Assembly (NCBI GenBank): GCA_965613685.1
Contig: OZ277031.1
Span: 1,240,001 to 1,304,000 of the forward strand
Direction of reading: 5' to 3'
Length of the DNA: 64,000 nucleotides
DNA from: Methylotenera oryzisoli_B
GTDB taxonomy: Bacteria; Pseudomonadota; Gammaproteobacteria; Burkholderiales; Methylophilaceae
How positions within the stretch are numbered: the first letter of the stretch is position 1; every line of letters begins with the position of its first letter. The position numbers and the translations under genes are program-made. The notes beneath the pieces were generated by a model, which was not told the origin of the DNA, did not search any database, and saw nothing but the letters and a program-made list of their open reading frames with translations. Shown here piece by piece: positions 36,114-44,432 of the stretch.

Positions 36114-36122
36114 AATCGTATC

Positions 36123-36389
36123 CTATGGGTTAAGAGGCGGCTTTGTAGCGGTTAATTGCCGGTATTTTTCGAGCAATTGCTCTTTTGTTTCCACCACCTC
36201 TGGGTTGAATGGAATGCAATCGATAGGGCAGACTTCTTGGCATTGCGGCTTGTCGTAGTGGCCCACGCATTCGGTGCACAAATTCGGGTTAATCTCGTAG
36301 ATCACTTCACCCTGAAAAATGGCGCTGTTCGGGCAAGCAGGCTCGCACACGTCGCAATTAATGCACTCATCGGTAATCATTAAAGCCAA
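36123..36389 (-). CDS. 2x[4Fe-4S] ferredoxin (YfhL type)
   Basis: 88-residue ferredoxin with two cluster motifs, CINCDVCEPACP and CTECVGHYDKPQCQEVCPIDC; the second has the extended Cys-Cys spacing of YfhL/Alvin-type ferredoxins. The start is TTG at 36389 (M-ALMITDECINC, the conserved beginning) with TAGGA upstream inside the coaD end. The rsmD-coaD-ferredoxin order is widespread in proteobacteria. Its electron partner is unknown. Confidence 0.93.
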   Translation of the reverse strand: MALMITDECINCDVCEPACPNSAIFQGEVIYEINPNLCTECVGHYDKPQCQEVCPIDCIPFNPEVVETKEQLLEKYRQLTATKPPLNP

Positions 36390-36391
36390 AA

Positions 36392-36880
36392 TCAGTTTCC
36401 TAATTTTTGCTTAATCGCATCGTTCACGGTTTGCGATAAAAAGGCTTGCACATCGCCACCCAGTACCGCGACTTCGCGCACCAGGCTCGATGAAATAAAC
36501 ATGAATTGTTCCGATGGCGTTAAGAACAAGGTTTCAAATTGCGGGTAGAGCTTACGGTTCATCCCGGCCAATTGAAATTCGTATTCAAAATCCGATGCCG
36601 CACGCAAACCGCGTATGACCATTTTTGCGCCTTGGTCTTGCACAAACTGCATGAGCAAACCGCTGAAACCCACCACCTTGATATTGGCCGCATGATTAAA
36701 CACGCCTTGCGCCATGGCCACGCGTTCTTGCAGACTGAACAAAGTGTTTTTATTGGTGCTGTCGGCCACGGCCACGATCACCTCATCGAACAAATCGGCG
36801 GCGCGGCGAACCACGTCCTCGTGGCCCAAGGTAATGGGATCAAAGGTACCGGGGTATATTGCAATGCGATTTTTAGCCAT
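36392..36880 (-). CDS. coaD: Phosphopantetheine adenylyltransferase
   Basis: Transfers AMP from ATP to 4'-phosphopantetheine, the penultimate step of coenzyme A synthesis. 162 residues, normal. The nucleotidyltransferase motif is YPGTFDPITLGHEDVVRRA with the catalytic His, plus the C-terminal ISSSLVREVA (ISSTxIR-like). Preceded by AGGTGG. Eight bases after rsmD. Confidence 0.98.
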   Translation of the reverse strand: MAKNRIAIYPGTFDPITLGHEDVVRRAADLFDEVIVAVADSTNKNTLFSLQERVAMAQGVFNHAANIKVVGFSGLLMQFVQDQGAKMVIRGLRAASDFEYEFQLAGMNRKLYPQFETLFLTPSEQFMFISSSLVREVAVLGGDVQAFLSQTVNDAIKQKLGN

Positions 36881-36888
36881 CGTGCCAC

Positions 36889-37482
36889 CTATTCAATTTT
36901 GACTAATTTTAACAGATGATAAAAAACATTACCCGCTTTGCTTTGTTTGAGCACTTGCCAGCCCGCTAAAAATGGCTGACTGTCGCCCTGCTGGGCTTCA
37001 TCCAAGGCAAACTCGGCTTCCACATAAAGCCTGCCATCGGCAGGCAAACACGCCGCCAATTGAGGCAACACTTGGGCTAACCAAGCTTTGTTGTAAGGTG
37101 GATCGAGGAAAATGAGCTGGTATTGCTGGCTGTTCTGCGCTAAAAACTGCAAGGCATCTTGTTGTACTATGTTCGCCGCAGTGGCATTTAACAGGGTTTT
37201 ATTGGCGTGCAAGGCGGCACAGGCTAAGCTGGATTTTTCTACCATGGTGACCGCGCTAGCCCCGCGAGACAAAGCTTCGAAGCCCATCACCCCTGTGCCG
37301 GCAAACAAGTCCAAACAGCACAACCCGGTTAAATCTTGGCCCAACCAATTGAATAGGGTTTGCCTAACGCGCTCAGGCGTGGGCCGCAGACCTTCTGCAT
37401 CCGGAAATTTAATTAGACGGCTGCGCCATAGCCCCGCGTTGATGCGTACCGTGTTGAGTTGTTTTGCTGCTGATTTTGCCAC
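36889..37482 (-). CDS. rsmD: 16S rRNA (guanine966-N2)-methyltransferase RsmD
   Basis: Methylates G966 of 16S rRNA during 30S assembly. 197 residues. The SAM-binding motif is LDLFAGTGVMGFEALSRGA and the catalytic NPPY-type motif is LIFLDPPYN. The start is GTG at 37482. First gene of the minus-strand rsmD-coaD-ferredoxin-gloA run. Confidence 0.95.
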   Translation of the reverse strand: MAKSAAKQLNTVRINAGLWRSRLIKFPDAEGLRPTPERVRQTLFNWLGQDLTGLCCLDLFAGTGVMGFEALSRGASAVTMVEKSSLACAALHANKTLLNATAANIVQQDALQFLAQNSQQYQLIFLDPPYNKAWLAQVLPQLAACLPADGRLYVEAEFALDEAQQGDSQPFLAGWQVLKQSKAGNVFYHLLKLVKIE

Positions 37483-37492
37483 TGCCCGATTC

Positions 37493-37537
37493 CAGCCCCA
37501 CTAAAGCGATTAGCAAGATCGCTCCTGCACGGGGCTG
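37493..37537. repeat. REP-like hairpin between the M16 pair and rsmD
   Basis: CAGCCCC (37493-37499) and GGGGCTG (37531-37537) form the outer stem; AGCGAT and ATCGCT form an inner stem. The inner segment AAGATCGCTCCTGCA is related to the REP palindrome near 44.3 kb. Confidence 0.55.
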
Positions 37538-37540
37538 ATA

Positions 37541-38866
37541 TTACTGAGTATTGGGCGCGCCGACAATCACCGTGACAAAATTCTCTGGGTTTAAGCGACG
37601 ATTAAAGGCGTCTTTAATCTGTGCCGCCGTCACCGCGGCCACTTTGCTGTTGTACTCGTCTAGGTAATTAAGCGGCAATTTATAAAAACCGATCACCGCT
37701 AGGTAATCCAAAATCTTGCTGTTGCTGTCTATGCGCATGGGGAAACCGCCAATCACGTTGGCCTTAGCCGCTTTTAATTCCGCATCCGTCACGCCCTTGG
37801 CCAAGAAGTCTGCCAAGGTCGCCCTCACTATTTTTAAGGCCTCGTCGGCTTGCTCTTTCTTGGTTTGCAAACCGATCTGGAAGGTACCCACTTCGGCCAT
37901 GGGCATAAAGTAGCTGTAGACGCTGTAAACCAAACCGCGTTTTTCCCGCACTTCTTCCGTCAGGCGCGACACAAAGCCGCCGCCACCCAACACATAATTA
38001 CCCAAATACAAGGGAAAGAGATCGGGGTCACCGCGTTTGATGCCGGGGTAGCCCAATAATATGTGCGATTGCGAAGCCGGATGGGCGATGCGTTGCATCA
38101 CCGGGGCCTTGGGGTAAGTAACTTGGGCGATGGCCGGATTGGCTGGGCCTTTGGGCAAACCGGTGGCCATGCTCTCGGCTATGGCCTCGGCTTGCGCGCG
38201 GCTTAAATCGCCCATCATGGCAATCACGGCGCCGTTAGCACGGTAATACTGTTGGTAGAAAGCTTGCAAGTCGGCCACGCTCAATTTGCCCACCGTGGCT
38301 ATTTCGCCGCTTTCATCCAAACCGTAAGGGTGGTTACCATACAAGGCCGTCATGAAGGCCTTGCTGACCATGCCCTCGGGTTGGGTAGCCGATTCTTCCA
38401 ATCCGGAAATAATGCGGGCTTTTTCTCTAGCCAGCACCGATGCAGGGAAATCCGGTTTTTGTAAAATTTTAACGAACACATCCAGCGCTTGTTTTTGCTC
38501 ACGCTCACTGCTTAAGGTGCGCAGCTTTAGCGCCGCCCTATCGCCATCGAACTCGCCACCTAACACCGCACCGATGTCTGCCAATTTGTTAGCGATCACT
38601 TCGTCGCTCATGCCGGCTGCGCCCAAGGTCATCATGTAGCGAGTAATGCCTGCTAGGCCGGATTTTTCTGCCGTATCTCTAGCACTGCCAGCGGCAAAAT
38701 TGACACTCAAATCGACGATGGGCAAATCGTGGTTTTCCACGAAATACACCTCGGCACCGCTGCTGGTTTGCCAGTGTTGAATGTTAACGGCCGCTTGCGC
38801 GCTGAGCGCGCTGATTAACATGGCCACACTCAACAGCCAGCGTGTTACTAGGGTCTTTAGAGTCAT
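37541..38866 (-). CDS. M16 family peptidase-like protein, zinc site lost
   Basis: 441 residues with a signal peptide (VTRWLLSVAMLISALSAQA). The M16 fold is clear (FAAGSARDTAEKSGLAGITRY, GYPGIKRGDPDLFPL, LGGGGFVSRLTEEVREKRGLVYSVYS). Where active members have HxxEH this one reads AGITRYMMT, so it should be a non-catalytic partner. It is encoded 45 bp after the active-site-containing paralogue, and the two probably form a periplasmic heterodimer. Confidence 0.9.
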   Translation of the reverse strand: MTLKTLVTRWLLSVAMLISALSAQAAVNIQHWQTSSGAEVYFVENHDLPIVDLSVNFAAGSARDTAEKSGLAGITRYMMTLGAAGMSDEVIANKLADIGAVLGGEFDGDRAALKLRTLSSEREQKQALDVFVKILQKPDFPASVLAREKARIISGLEESATQPEGMVSKAFMTALYGNHPYGLDESGEIATVGKLSVADLQAFYQQYYRANGAVIAMMGDLSRAQAEAIAESMATGLPKGPANPAIAQVTYPKAPVMQRIAHPASQSHILLGYPGIKRGDPDLFPLYLGNYVLGGGGFVSRLTEEVREKRGLVYSVYSYFMPMAEVGTFQIGLQTKKEQADEALKIVRATLADFLAKGVTDAELKAAKANVIGGFPMRIDSNSKILDYLAVIGFYKLPLNYLDEYNSKVAAVTAAQIKDAFNRRLNPENFVTVIVGAPNTQ

Positions 38867-38911
38867 GGTTTACTTACCTTCATTAATTCACGGTTGCCGT
38901 TGTCTATTGGT

Positions 38912-40270
38912 TTAATGCACATGCGGCTTGCCTTTAGGCTTGGCATTCGGATCCATGGGCTGCGGGTCCAAAGTGGCTATGGTTAAGTTATCCGCATTGA
39001 GGTATTGCTTGGCCACTGCTTGCACTTGCTCGGCCGTGACCGCGCGCAATTTGGCTGGGTATTGGTCCAAGATTTTCCAGGAAAAGCCTATGCTCTCCAC
39101 CGTGCCGATTTGCATGGCTTGGTAAAACATCGAATCGCGCTGGTAGACATCGGCGGCAATCACCGCGGCTTTCACCCTATCCAATTCTTCGGCGCTGACG
39201 CCAGACTGTTTGATTTTTTCAATTTGCTGCAGCAAGGCGGCTTCTAACTCACGCACGGTTTTGCCTTCGCTAGGCGTGCCGTCTAACTCAAACAAACTTT
39301 GCCGACCGCGCGACATGATGTCGTAACCAGCGCTCACGTCCACCGCCAATTGGCTGTCACGCACCAAGCTTTGGTTTAAGCGCGCTGCTGGGTTGCCACT
39401 GAGCACACCGGCCAAGACTTCCAAGGCATAGGGTTGCCAATCTTTATCGGCCTCCTGCAAGGACGGCACGTGGTAACCCATCAATAAATACGCTTGCTTG
39501 GCTGGCGCTTTCACCACCACGCGGCGTTCACCCAATTGCGTAGGCTCAACTTGCGGTTTGCGCACCGGCAATTTTTTGGCATTCAATTTACCAAAATGCT
39601 GCTTGGCTAATTTATACACCTCTTGTGCTTGCACGTCGCCCACCACCACCACGGTGGCGTTGTTGGGCGCATACCAGAGGTCGTACCATTCACGCGCGTC
39701 TTCAAAGCTCATGTTTTCCAAATCGTTCATGAAGCCTATGACTGGCCGTGAGTAAGGGTGAGCCCGGTAAACCGCGCCTTGAAAAGCCTCATTCACCAAG
39801 GATTGTGGCTTATCGTCAGTTCGCCAACGGCGCTCTTCCATTACCACCTTAATTTCTTTGTCGAACTCTTCTTTGGTCAATTGCAAATTGGCCATGCGGT
39901 CGGCTTCCAATTCGAAAGCCAAGGCTAAATTGGATTTTTCCAATTGCTGAAAATAGCAGGTGTAATCGCTGCTGGTAAAGGCATTTTCTTTACCGCTGGC
40001 AGCGGCAATTAAGCGAGAGAATTGGCCGGCTTTGACTTTCTTGGTGCCCTTAAACATCATGTGTTCCAAGACATGGGCCACGCCGGTTTTACCGTTAACT
40101 TCGTCTATGCTGCCGGCTTTATACCAAACCTGCGACACCACCACCGGCGAACGGTGGTCTTCTTGGACGATGAGCTTTAAGCCATTGTCTAACTTAAATT
40201 CTTGCACGTTGGCCGCCCAACTGCTGATAGGCAAGACCAACAATAATATCCATGCACTTTTAATCCGCAC
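38912..40270 (-). CDS. M16 family zinc peptidase, catalytic subunit
   Basis: 452 residues with a signal peptide (WILLLVLPISSWAA) for export to the periplasm. The inverted zinc motif HxxEH is present in GVAHVLEHMMFKG near residue 67, with the downstream Glu in LAFELEADRMANLQL. The C-terminus is His-containing (KGKPHVH). Start is GTG at 40270 with AGGAG eight bases upstream. Divergent from ftsY, a common arrangement. The physiological substrate is unknown. Confidence 0.92.
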   Translation of the reverse strand: MRIKSAWILLLVLPISSWAANVQEFKLDNGLKLIVQEDHRSPVVVSQVWYKAGSIDEVNGKTGVAHVLEHMMFKGTKKVKAGQFSRLIAAASGKENAFTSSDYTCYFQQLEKSNLALAFELEADRMANLQLTKEEFDKEIKVVMEERRWRTDDKPQSLVNEAFQGAVYRAHPYSRPVIGFMNDLENMSFEDAREWYDLWYAPNNATVVVVGDVQAQEVYKLAKQHFGKLNAKKLPVRKPQVEPTQLGERRVVVKAPAKQAYLLMGYHVPSLQEADKDWQPYALEVLAGVLSGNPAARLNQSLVRDSQLAVDVSAGYDIMSRGRQSLFELDGTPSEGKTVRELEAALLQQIEKIKQSGVSAEELDRVKAAVIAADVYQRDSMFYQAMQIGTVESIGFSWKILDQYPAKLRAVTAEQVQAVAKQYLNADNLTIATLDPQPMDPNAKPKGKPHVH

Positions 40271-40468
40271 TGTGTGTTTCTCCTGTGTTGCTTTAGCGCT
40301 TTAATGTAAGTAGCCCGAATTATAACGTGGGCCTATCTTTAACTGCCTGTTCATTTTTACTAGCGGATTTCTGACCGCCGCTCACCTGCCTAAGTTCACG
40401 ACAACTTGGACCAGTGATTTTTTTAGGCCAGGCGCCATGGTGAAGATGAAAGCCGTGCTAAAACAAGT

Positions 40469-40474
40469 TAAAAT
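40469..40474 (+). promoter_or_regulatory. -10 element immediately before ftsY
   Basis: TAAAAT ends seven bases before the ATG at 40482, consistent with a leaderless or near-leaderless ftsY transcript. Confidence 0.45.
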
Positions 40475-40481
40475 AGTGCCC

Positions 40482-41501
40482 ATGTTTGATTTTTTCAAAA
40501 AGAACAAAAGCCCAGATCCTGCGCAGCCCGCACCCGACACCCCTGCGCCTCATGCGAATACTGCGGCTGAGCCTGAATTAGCCACGCAGCCCAGCACCTC
40601 GTGGGCCGAACGCCTTAAAACCAGCCTAAGCAAAACCCGCAAACAACTTGGCAACCAATTGGCCGGGCTATTTGGCGGCGGAAAAATTGACGCCGAGGTC
40701 TTTGAGGAATTAGAGACCATCTTACTGACATCAGACGTGGGCGTGAACGCCACCAAGAATTTACTGAACGACATCAAAAACCGCGTTAAAGCGCAAAATT
40801 TAGACGACACCGTGCAACTCAAAGCTGCTCTTAAAGCGGCCCTGTCGGATTTGCTCACGCCCTTGCAACAACCCTTAGTCACCACCGAACACCAACCCTT
40901 CGTTATCATGCTGGCCGGTGTCAACGGTGCCGGCAAAACCACCAGCATAGGCAAGCTGGCCCATGCATTTCAAGCACAAGGCAAATCGGTGCTGATCGCC
41001 GCTGGCGACACCTTTAGAGCCGCCGCACGCGAGCAATTGCAAGTGTGGGGCGAGCGCAACAACGTGCACGTGGTAGCGCAATCCAGCGGCGATGCCGCAG
41101 CGGTGATGTTTGATGCCATCAATTCGGCCATCGCCAAAAAAATCGACATCGTCTTAGCCGACACGGCCGGTCGCTTGCCCACGCAAATGCATTTAATGGA
41201 CGAAATTGCCAAAGTAAAACGCGTCATGGCCAAAAGCTTACCCGGTGCACCACACGAAGTATTGCTAGTATTGGATGCCAACACCGGCCAAAACGCCGTG
41301 TCGCAAGTCAAAGCCTTTGACGATGCCTTGGGTGTCACCGGCTTGGTATTAAGCAAATTGGACGGCACCGCCAAGGGCGGCGTCATTGCAGCGATTGCCG
41401 AAGCGCGACCCATCCCCATACGCTTTATTGGCATAGGCGAAGCGATAGACGATTTGCGTCCCTTTGTAGCCAGCGAATTCATTGATGCCATGCTCGATTA
41501 A
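40482..41501 (+). CDS. ftsY: Signal recognition particle receptor FtsY
   Basis: GTPase that receives the SRP-ribosome complex at the membrane. 339 residues from ATG 40482 (MFDFFKKNKS); a longer frame from 40437 would run through the likely -10 box. An acidic/proline-rich N-terminal linker precedes the N domain and the G domain, which carries VNGAGKTTSIGKLAH (G1), DTFRAAAREQL, LADTAGRLPTQ and SKLDGTAKGG. Followed by ftsE-ftsX-rpoH on the same strand, a classic order. Confidence 0.97.
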   Translation: MFDFFKKNKSPDPAQPAPDTPAPHANTAAEPELATQPSTSWAERLKTSLSKTRKQLGNQLAGLFGGGKIDAEVFEELETILLTSDVGVNATKNLLNDIKNRVKAQNLDDTVQLKAALKAALSDLLTPLQQPLVTTEHQPFVIMLAGVNGAGKTTSIGKLAHAFQAQGKSVLIAAGDTFRAAAREQLQVWGERNNVHVVAQSSGDAAAVMFDAINSAIAKKIDIVLADTAGRLPTQMHLMDEIAKVKRVMAKSLPGAPHEVLLVLDANTGQNAVSQVKAFDDALGVTGLVLSKLDGTAKGGVIAAIAEARPIPIRFIGIGEAIDDLRPFVASEFIDAMLD

Positions 41502-41515
41502 GCCGACTTTAGCGC

Positions 41516-41521
41516 TATAAT
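41516..41521 (+). promoter_or_regulatory. -10 element giving a leaderless ftsE mRNA
   Basis: TATAAT ends six bases before the ftsE ATG at 41528, the same geometry as before the lpxL-like gene. No ribosome site is visible. Confidence 0.6.
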
Positions 41522-41527
41522 TCTTCC

Positions 41528-42208
41528 ATGATTAAATTTGACCACGTCACCAAACGTTACCCGGGCAGCAACGAAGCCTTAAGCCAGGTGAGCTTTGACA
41601 TAGAAGCCGGCGAGTTGGTGTTTGTAACCGGTCACTCGGGCGCCGGCAAAAGTACCTTACTCAAGCTGATAGCCGCCATCGAGCGCCCCACCAGCGGCAC
41701 GGTATTGATCGCCAATCAAAACATCAGCCAACTAAAAGCTGCCGCTATTCCCTATATGCGCCGCCGCTTTGGCTTGATCTTTCAAGACCACAAATTACTC
41801 TACGATCGCAATTGCTTTGAGAACGTCATCTTGCCTTTGCACATCAATGGCATCACTGGCTTGGACGCAGCCAAACGCGTGCGTGCCGCCTTGGATAAAG
41901 TCGGTTTATTGCACAAAGAAAAAGCCATGCCCATCACCCTATCCGGCGGTGAGCAACAACGCTTGGCGATTGCGCGCGCCGTGGTCAGTCGCCCATCCAT
42001 TTTGATTGCGGACGAACCTACCGGCAATTTGGACTCCAGTTACGCAGCCGACATCATGGGCATCTTCCAAGATTTCAATCAAGTGGGCGTCACGGTGATC
42101 GTTGCCACCCACGATGCACGCGGCATGTCGGCGACACAAAATCGCGTGCTGCACTTAGACCACGGTCGATTGACCGTATCCAATTCAGCTGAAAGCGTGA
42201 ACGCATAA
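41528..42208 (+). CDS. ftsE: Cell division ATP-binding protein FtsE
   Basis: ABC ATPase that with FtsX activates periplasmic peptidoglycan hydrolases during division. 226 residues. Walker A GHSGAGKSTLLKL, Q-loop FQDHKLLYDRN, signature LSGGEQQRLAIARA, Walker B ILIADEPTGNLD. Its stop overlaps the ftsX start (TAATG), indicating coupled translation. Confidence 0.98.
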   Translation: MIKFDHVTKRYPGSNEALSQVSFDIEAGELVFVTGHSGAGKSTLLKLIAAIERPTSGTVLIANQNISQLKAAAIPYMRRRFGLIFQDHKLLYDRNCFENVILPLHINGITGLDAAKRVRAALDKVGLLHKEKAMPITLSGGEQQRLAIARAVVSRPSILIADEPTGNLDSSYAADIMGIFQDFNQVGVTVIVATHDARGMSATQNRVLHLDHGRLTVSNSAESVNA

Positions 42209-43122
42209 TGAACTGGCTCAATCAACACCTGCAAGCGATTAAATTGGTGCTGTCGCGCATGGACAGCAACAAGCTATCGACCTTTATGATCAGCTTGGTG
42301 ATTGCCGTGGCCATGGCCATCCCCGGGGTGTTTTACTTAGGCGTGGAGCATTTATCCAAACTAAGCAACCACATGCAAAATGAAACCGAGATCAGTCTGT
42401 TTGTGAAGCTAGACGAACCGTCCAGCACCTTAACGGCAATCGACGCTACCTTAAAAAGCAACCCCGCCATCCAGACTTACACCTTGGTCACCAAGGCGGA
42501 CGCCTGGGAAGACTTAAAAGCCAAAGCCGCATCAAACAAAATCAACAGCGAAGTGCAAAACCTAGAACAAAATCCGCTACCGGACGCCTTTTTCATTCAA
42601 GCCAAATCGGCTGATGCGGCGGCACTCGCCACCTTAAGGGATGAGCTGCAAGCCCTGCCTGGCGTGGAGCGAGCTTTATTGAATGCCGAGTGGGCCAAAC
42701 GCTTGTCCAGCATATTGGCCTTGGGCACAAAAATTATCGCGTTCATTGCCGCCTTGTTGGCTTTGGCTTTATTGGTCATCATAGGCAACACCGTGCGCAT
42801 GCAAATCCTCACGCAAAAAGACGAAATCGTGGTCAGCAAATTGATAGGAGCCACCACCAACTTTATCCGCACGCCGTTTCTTTATGCCGGCATGGTCTAC
42901 GGCTTATTCGGCGGCCTACTATCCATGGCCATGCTGATGTTTATCGTGCAACTGTATAACCAATCGGTCGTGCAACTGTCTCAACTGTACAGCAACGACT
43001 TCAGCTTGGCTTGGTTTAACCCACCGCTTTACCTAGGCATCATCTTGCTGTCCATCTTCATCGGTTGGCTAGGATCCTTCCTGTCTGTCAGCCGCGCCAT
43101 TGCCGCCATCAAAATAGACTAG
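42208..43122 (+). CDS. ftsX: Cell division permease-like protein FtsX
   Basis: Membrane partner of FtsE. 304 residues. The first membrane segment is near residues 25-47, followed by a periplasmic domain (about 50-165) and three further segments near 175-195, 225-250 and 270-295, the usual four-segment FtsX layout. It begins in the TAATG overlap with ftsE. Signals divisome state to cell-wall amidase activators in the characterised homologues. Confidence 0.96.
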   Translation: MNWLNQHLQAIKLVLSRMDSNKLSTFMISLVIAVAMAIPGVFYLGVEHLSKLSNHMQNETEISLFVKLDEPSSTLTAIDATLKSNPAIQTYTLVTKADAWEDLKAKAASNKINSEVQNLEQNPLPDAFFIQAKSADAAALATLRDELQALPGVERALLNAEWAKRLSSILALGTKIIAFIAALLALALLVIIGNTVRMQILTQKDEIVVSKLIGATTNFIRTPFLYAGMVYGLFGGLLSMAMLMFIVQLYNQSVVQLSQLYSNDFSLAWFNPPLYLGIILLSIFIGWLGSFLSVSRAIAAIKID

Positions 43123-43156
43123 TTTCCCGCCACGCTTGCAGTGAACTATTTAGCCT

Positions 43157-43183
43157 CTAGCACTCTCTTATACAGAGTGCTAA
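43157..43183. promoter_or_regulatory. CIRCE operator upstream of rpoH
   Basis: CTAGCACTC (43157-43165), nine spacer bases, then GAGTGCTAA (43175-43183). The consensus is TTAGCACTC-N9-GAGTGCTAA, so only one base differs. It sits 29 bp before the rpoH ATG and overlaps a likely -10 (TAAAAT at 43181-43186), a position suited to repression by HrcA. Confidence 0.88.
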
Positions 43184-43212
43184 AATAGCATTAATCTGAG
43201 GACTAATTTTAA

Positions 43213-44070
43213 ATGACCACTGCCTTATTACCCGTGTTAACTGCCAGTGATAGCCTAGAGCACTACTCTAGGGCCATCAAGGCTTACCCTATTCTGTCCG
43301 CAGAAGAGGAATACGCGCTGGCCGTCAAATTTAGAAAAGAAAACGACTTAGAAGCCGCGCGTCAATTAATTGTCTCGCACCTACGCTTGGTCGCCAGCAT
43401 CGCCCGTGGCTACAACGGTTACGGCTTGCCGCAAGCAGACTTAATTCAAGAAGGCAACATCGGCTTGATGAAGGCGGTAAAACGCTTTGACCCAGAACGC
43501 GGTGTGCGCTTGGTGTCCTTTGCCATGCATTGGATTAAAGCGGAGATGCACGAATACATCGTGCGCAATTGGCGCTTGGTCAAAATTGCCACCACCAAAG
43601 CGCAACGCAAACTATTCTTTAACCTACGCAGCATGAAGCCTGGCCATAACAGCCTGCAAAGCAGCGAAGTGGAGCACATCGCCCAGACCTTAAACGTCAA
43701 AGCGGAAGAAGTGCGGGAAATGGAAGCGCGCCTTAACGGCCACGAAATCGCCTTAGAATCCAGCGCTGAGGACGACGAAGACGGCCACTACAGCCCCATC
43801 GCCTACTTACAAGACGAGCGCTTAGAGCCACTGGCGGCCATGCAAGCTAAACAAACGGAAGCCTTTGAAAGCAACGGTTTGAGCCATGCCTTGCAACACT
43901 TGGATGAGCGCAGCCGTCGCGTGGTGGAATCACGCTGGTTGCAAGACGACGGCGGCAAAACCTTGCACGAATTGGCCGCTGAATTTGGTGTGTCCGCAGA
44001 ACGCATACGCCAAATCGAACAAAAAGCCATGCAGAAAATTAAAAGCACCATGTTGGCTTACCAAGCCTAA
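43213..44070 (+). CDS. rpoH: RNA polymerase heat-shock sigma factor RpoH (sigma-32)
   Basis: 285 residues. Region 2 includes LIVSHLRLVASIARGYNGYG and ADLIQEGNIGLMKAVKRFDPERG; the RpoH box (QRKLFFNLRSMK) near residue 135 is diagnostic. Region 4 ends with the helix-turn-helix LAAEFGVSAERIRQIEQKAMQK. The ribosome site is GAGGA. It is the last gene of the ftsY-ftsE-ftsX run and is preceded by a CIRCE operator. FtsH, which degrades RpoH in enterobacteria, is also encoded in this window. Confidence 0.98.
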   Translation: MTTALLPVLTASDSLEHYSRAIKAYPILSAEEEYALAVKFRKENDLEAARQLIVSHLRLVASIARGYNGYGLPQADLIQEGNIGLMKAVKRFDPERGVRLVSFAMHWIKAEMHEYIVRNWRLVKIATTKAQRKLFFNLRSMKPGHNSLQSSEVEHIAQTLNVKAEEVREMEARLNGHEIALESSAEDDEDGHYSPIAYLQDERLEPLAAMQAKQTEAFESNGLSHALQHLDERSRRVVESRWLQDDGGKTLHELAAEFGVSAERIRQIEQKAMQKIKSTMLAYQA

Positions 44071-44085
44071 GTTGGCTGACTTGAG

Positions 44086-44113
44086 AAAAAAGGCTGCCTG
44101 CGCAGCCTTTTTT
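44086..44113 (+). terminator. Rho-independent terminator after rpoH
   Basis: AAAAAAGGCTGC (44086-44097) and GCAGCCTTTTTT (44102-44113) form a perfect stem with a 4-base loop. It could work in either direction. Confidence 0.9.
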
Positions 44114-44131
44114 ATTGGCGATGCGCCGCAT

Positions 44132-44200
44132 TGTAGGGCTAAAGCCCGACCTACAAACTAAGAATCGGAATGTCATGTAGGTCGGCCTTAAGGCCGACAT
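44132..44200. repeat. REP-like palindromes, first pair
   Basis: Two adjacent imperfect palindromes, TGTAGGGCTAAAG...CCTACA (44132-44155) and TGTAGGTCGGCC-TTAA-GGCCGACAT (44176-44200). The 44071-44432 gap (362 bp) contains only the terminator and REP-like elements; no gene was seen. Confidence 0.75.
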
Positions 44201-44247
44201 GGCCATTTATAAGCCAGAAAAAGACCTTTTTTTATTGGCGAAATGGG

Positions 44248-44340
44248 TTTTGTAGGAGCGATCTTTAGATCGCGAAAAGCAATTTAGCCACCTAGCCTTC
44301 GCGATCTAAAGATCGCTCCTACAAAAAGATCGCTCCTAGA
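44248..44340. repeat. REP-like palindrome, 29-bp perfect inverted repeat
   Basis: The arm at 44248-44276 (TTTTGTAGGAGCGATC...) is repeated exactly inverted at 44298-44326, with a 21-base loop. A truncated third copy (GATCGCTCCTAGA) follows at 44328-44340. A TTTTTTATTGGCGA string just upstream (44228) also occurs after the rpoH terminator, suggesting local duplication. Confidence 0.85.
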
Positions 44341-44432
44341 TAAGGACCACGCCGGAACGAATCAGTCAGCCTATTGATGTCGCTGTCACGCCGTTCTGTT
44401 ATCATCTTATTTTACAAACAATTGACCCGCGC

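Noticed and set aside
40550..41491. Antisense frames across ftsY
   Set aside because: Opposite a fully conserved SRP GTPase; no independent signals.
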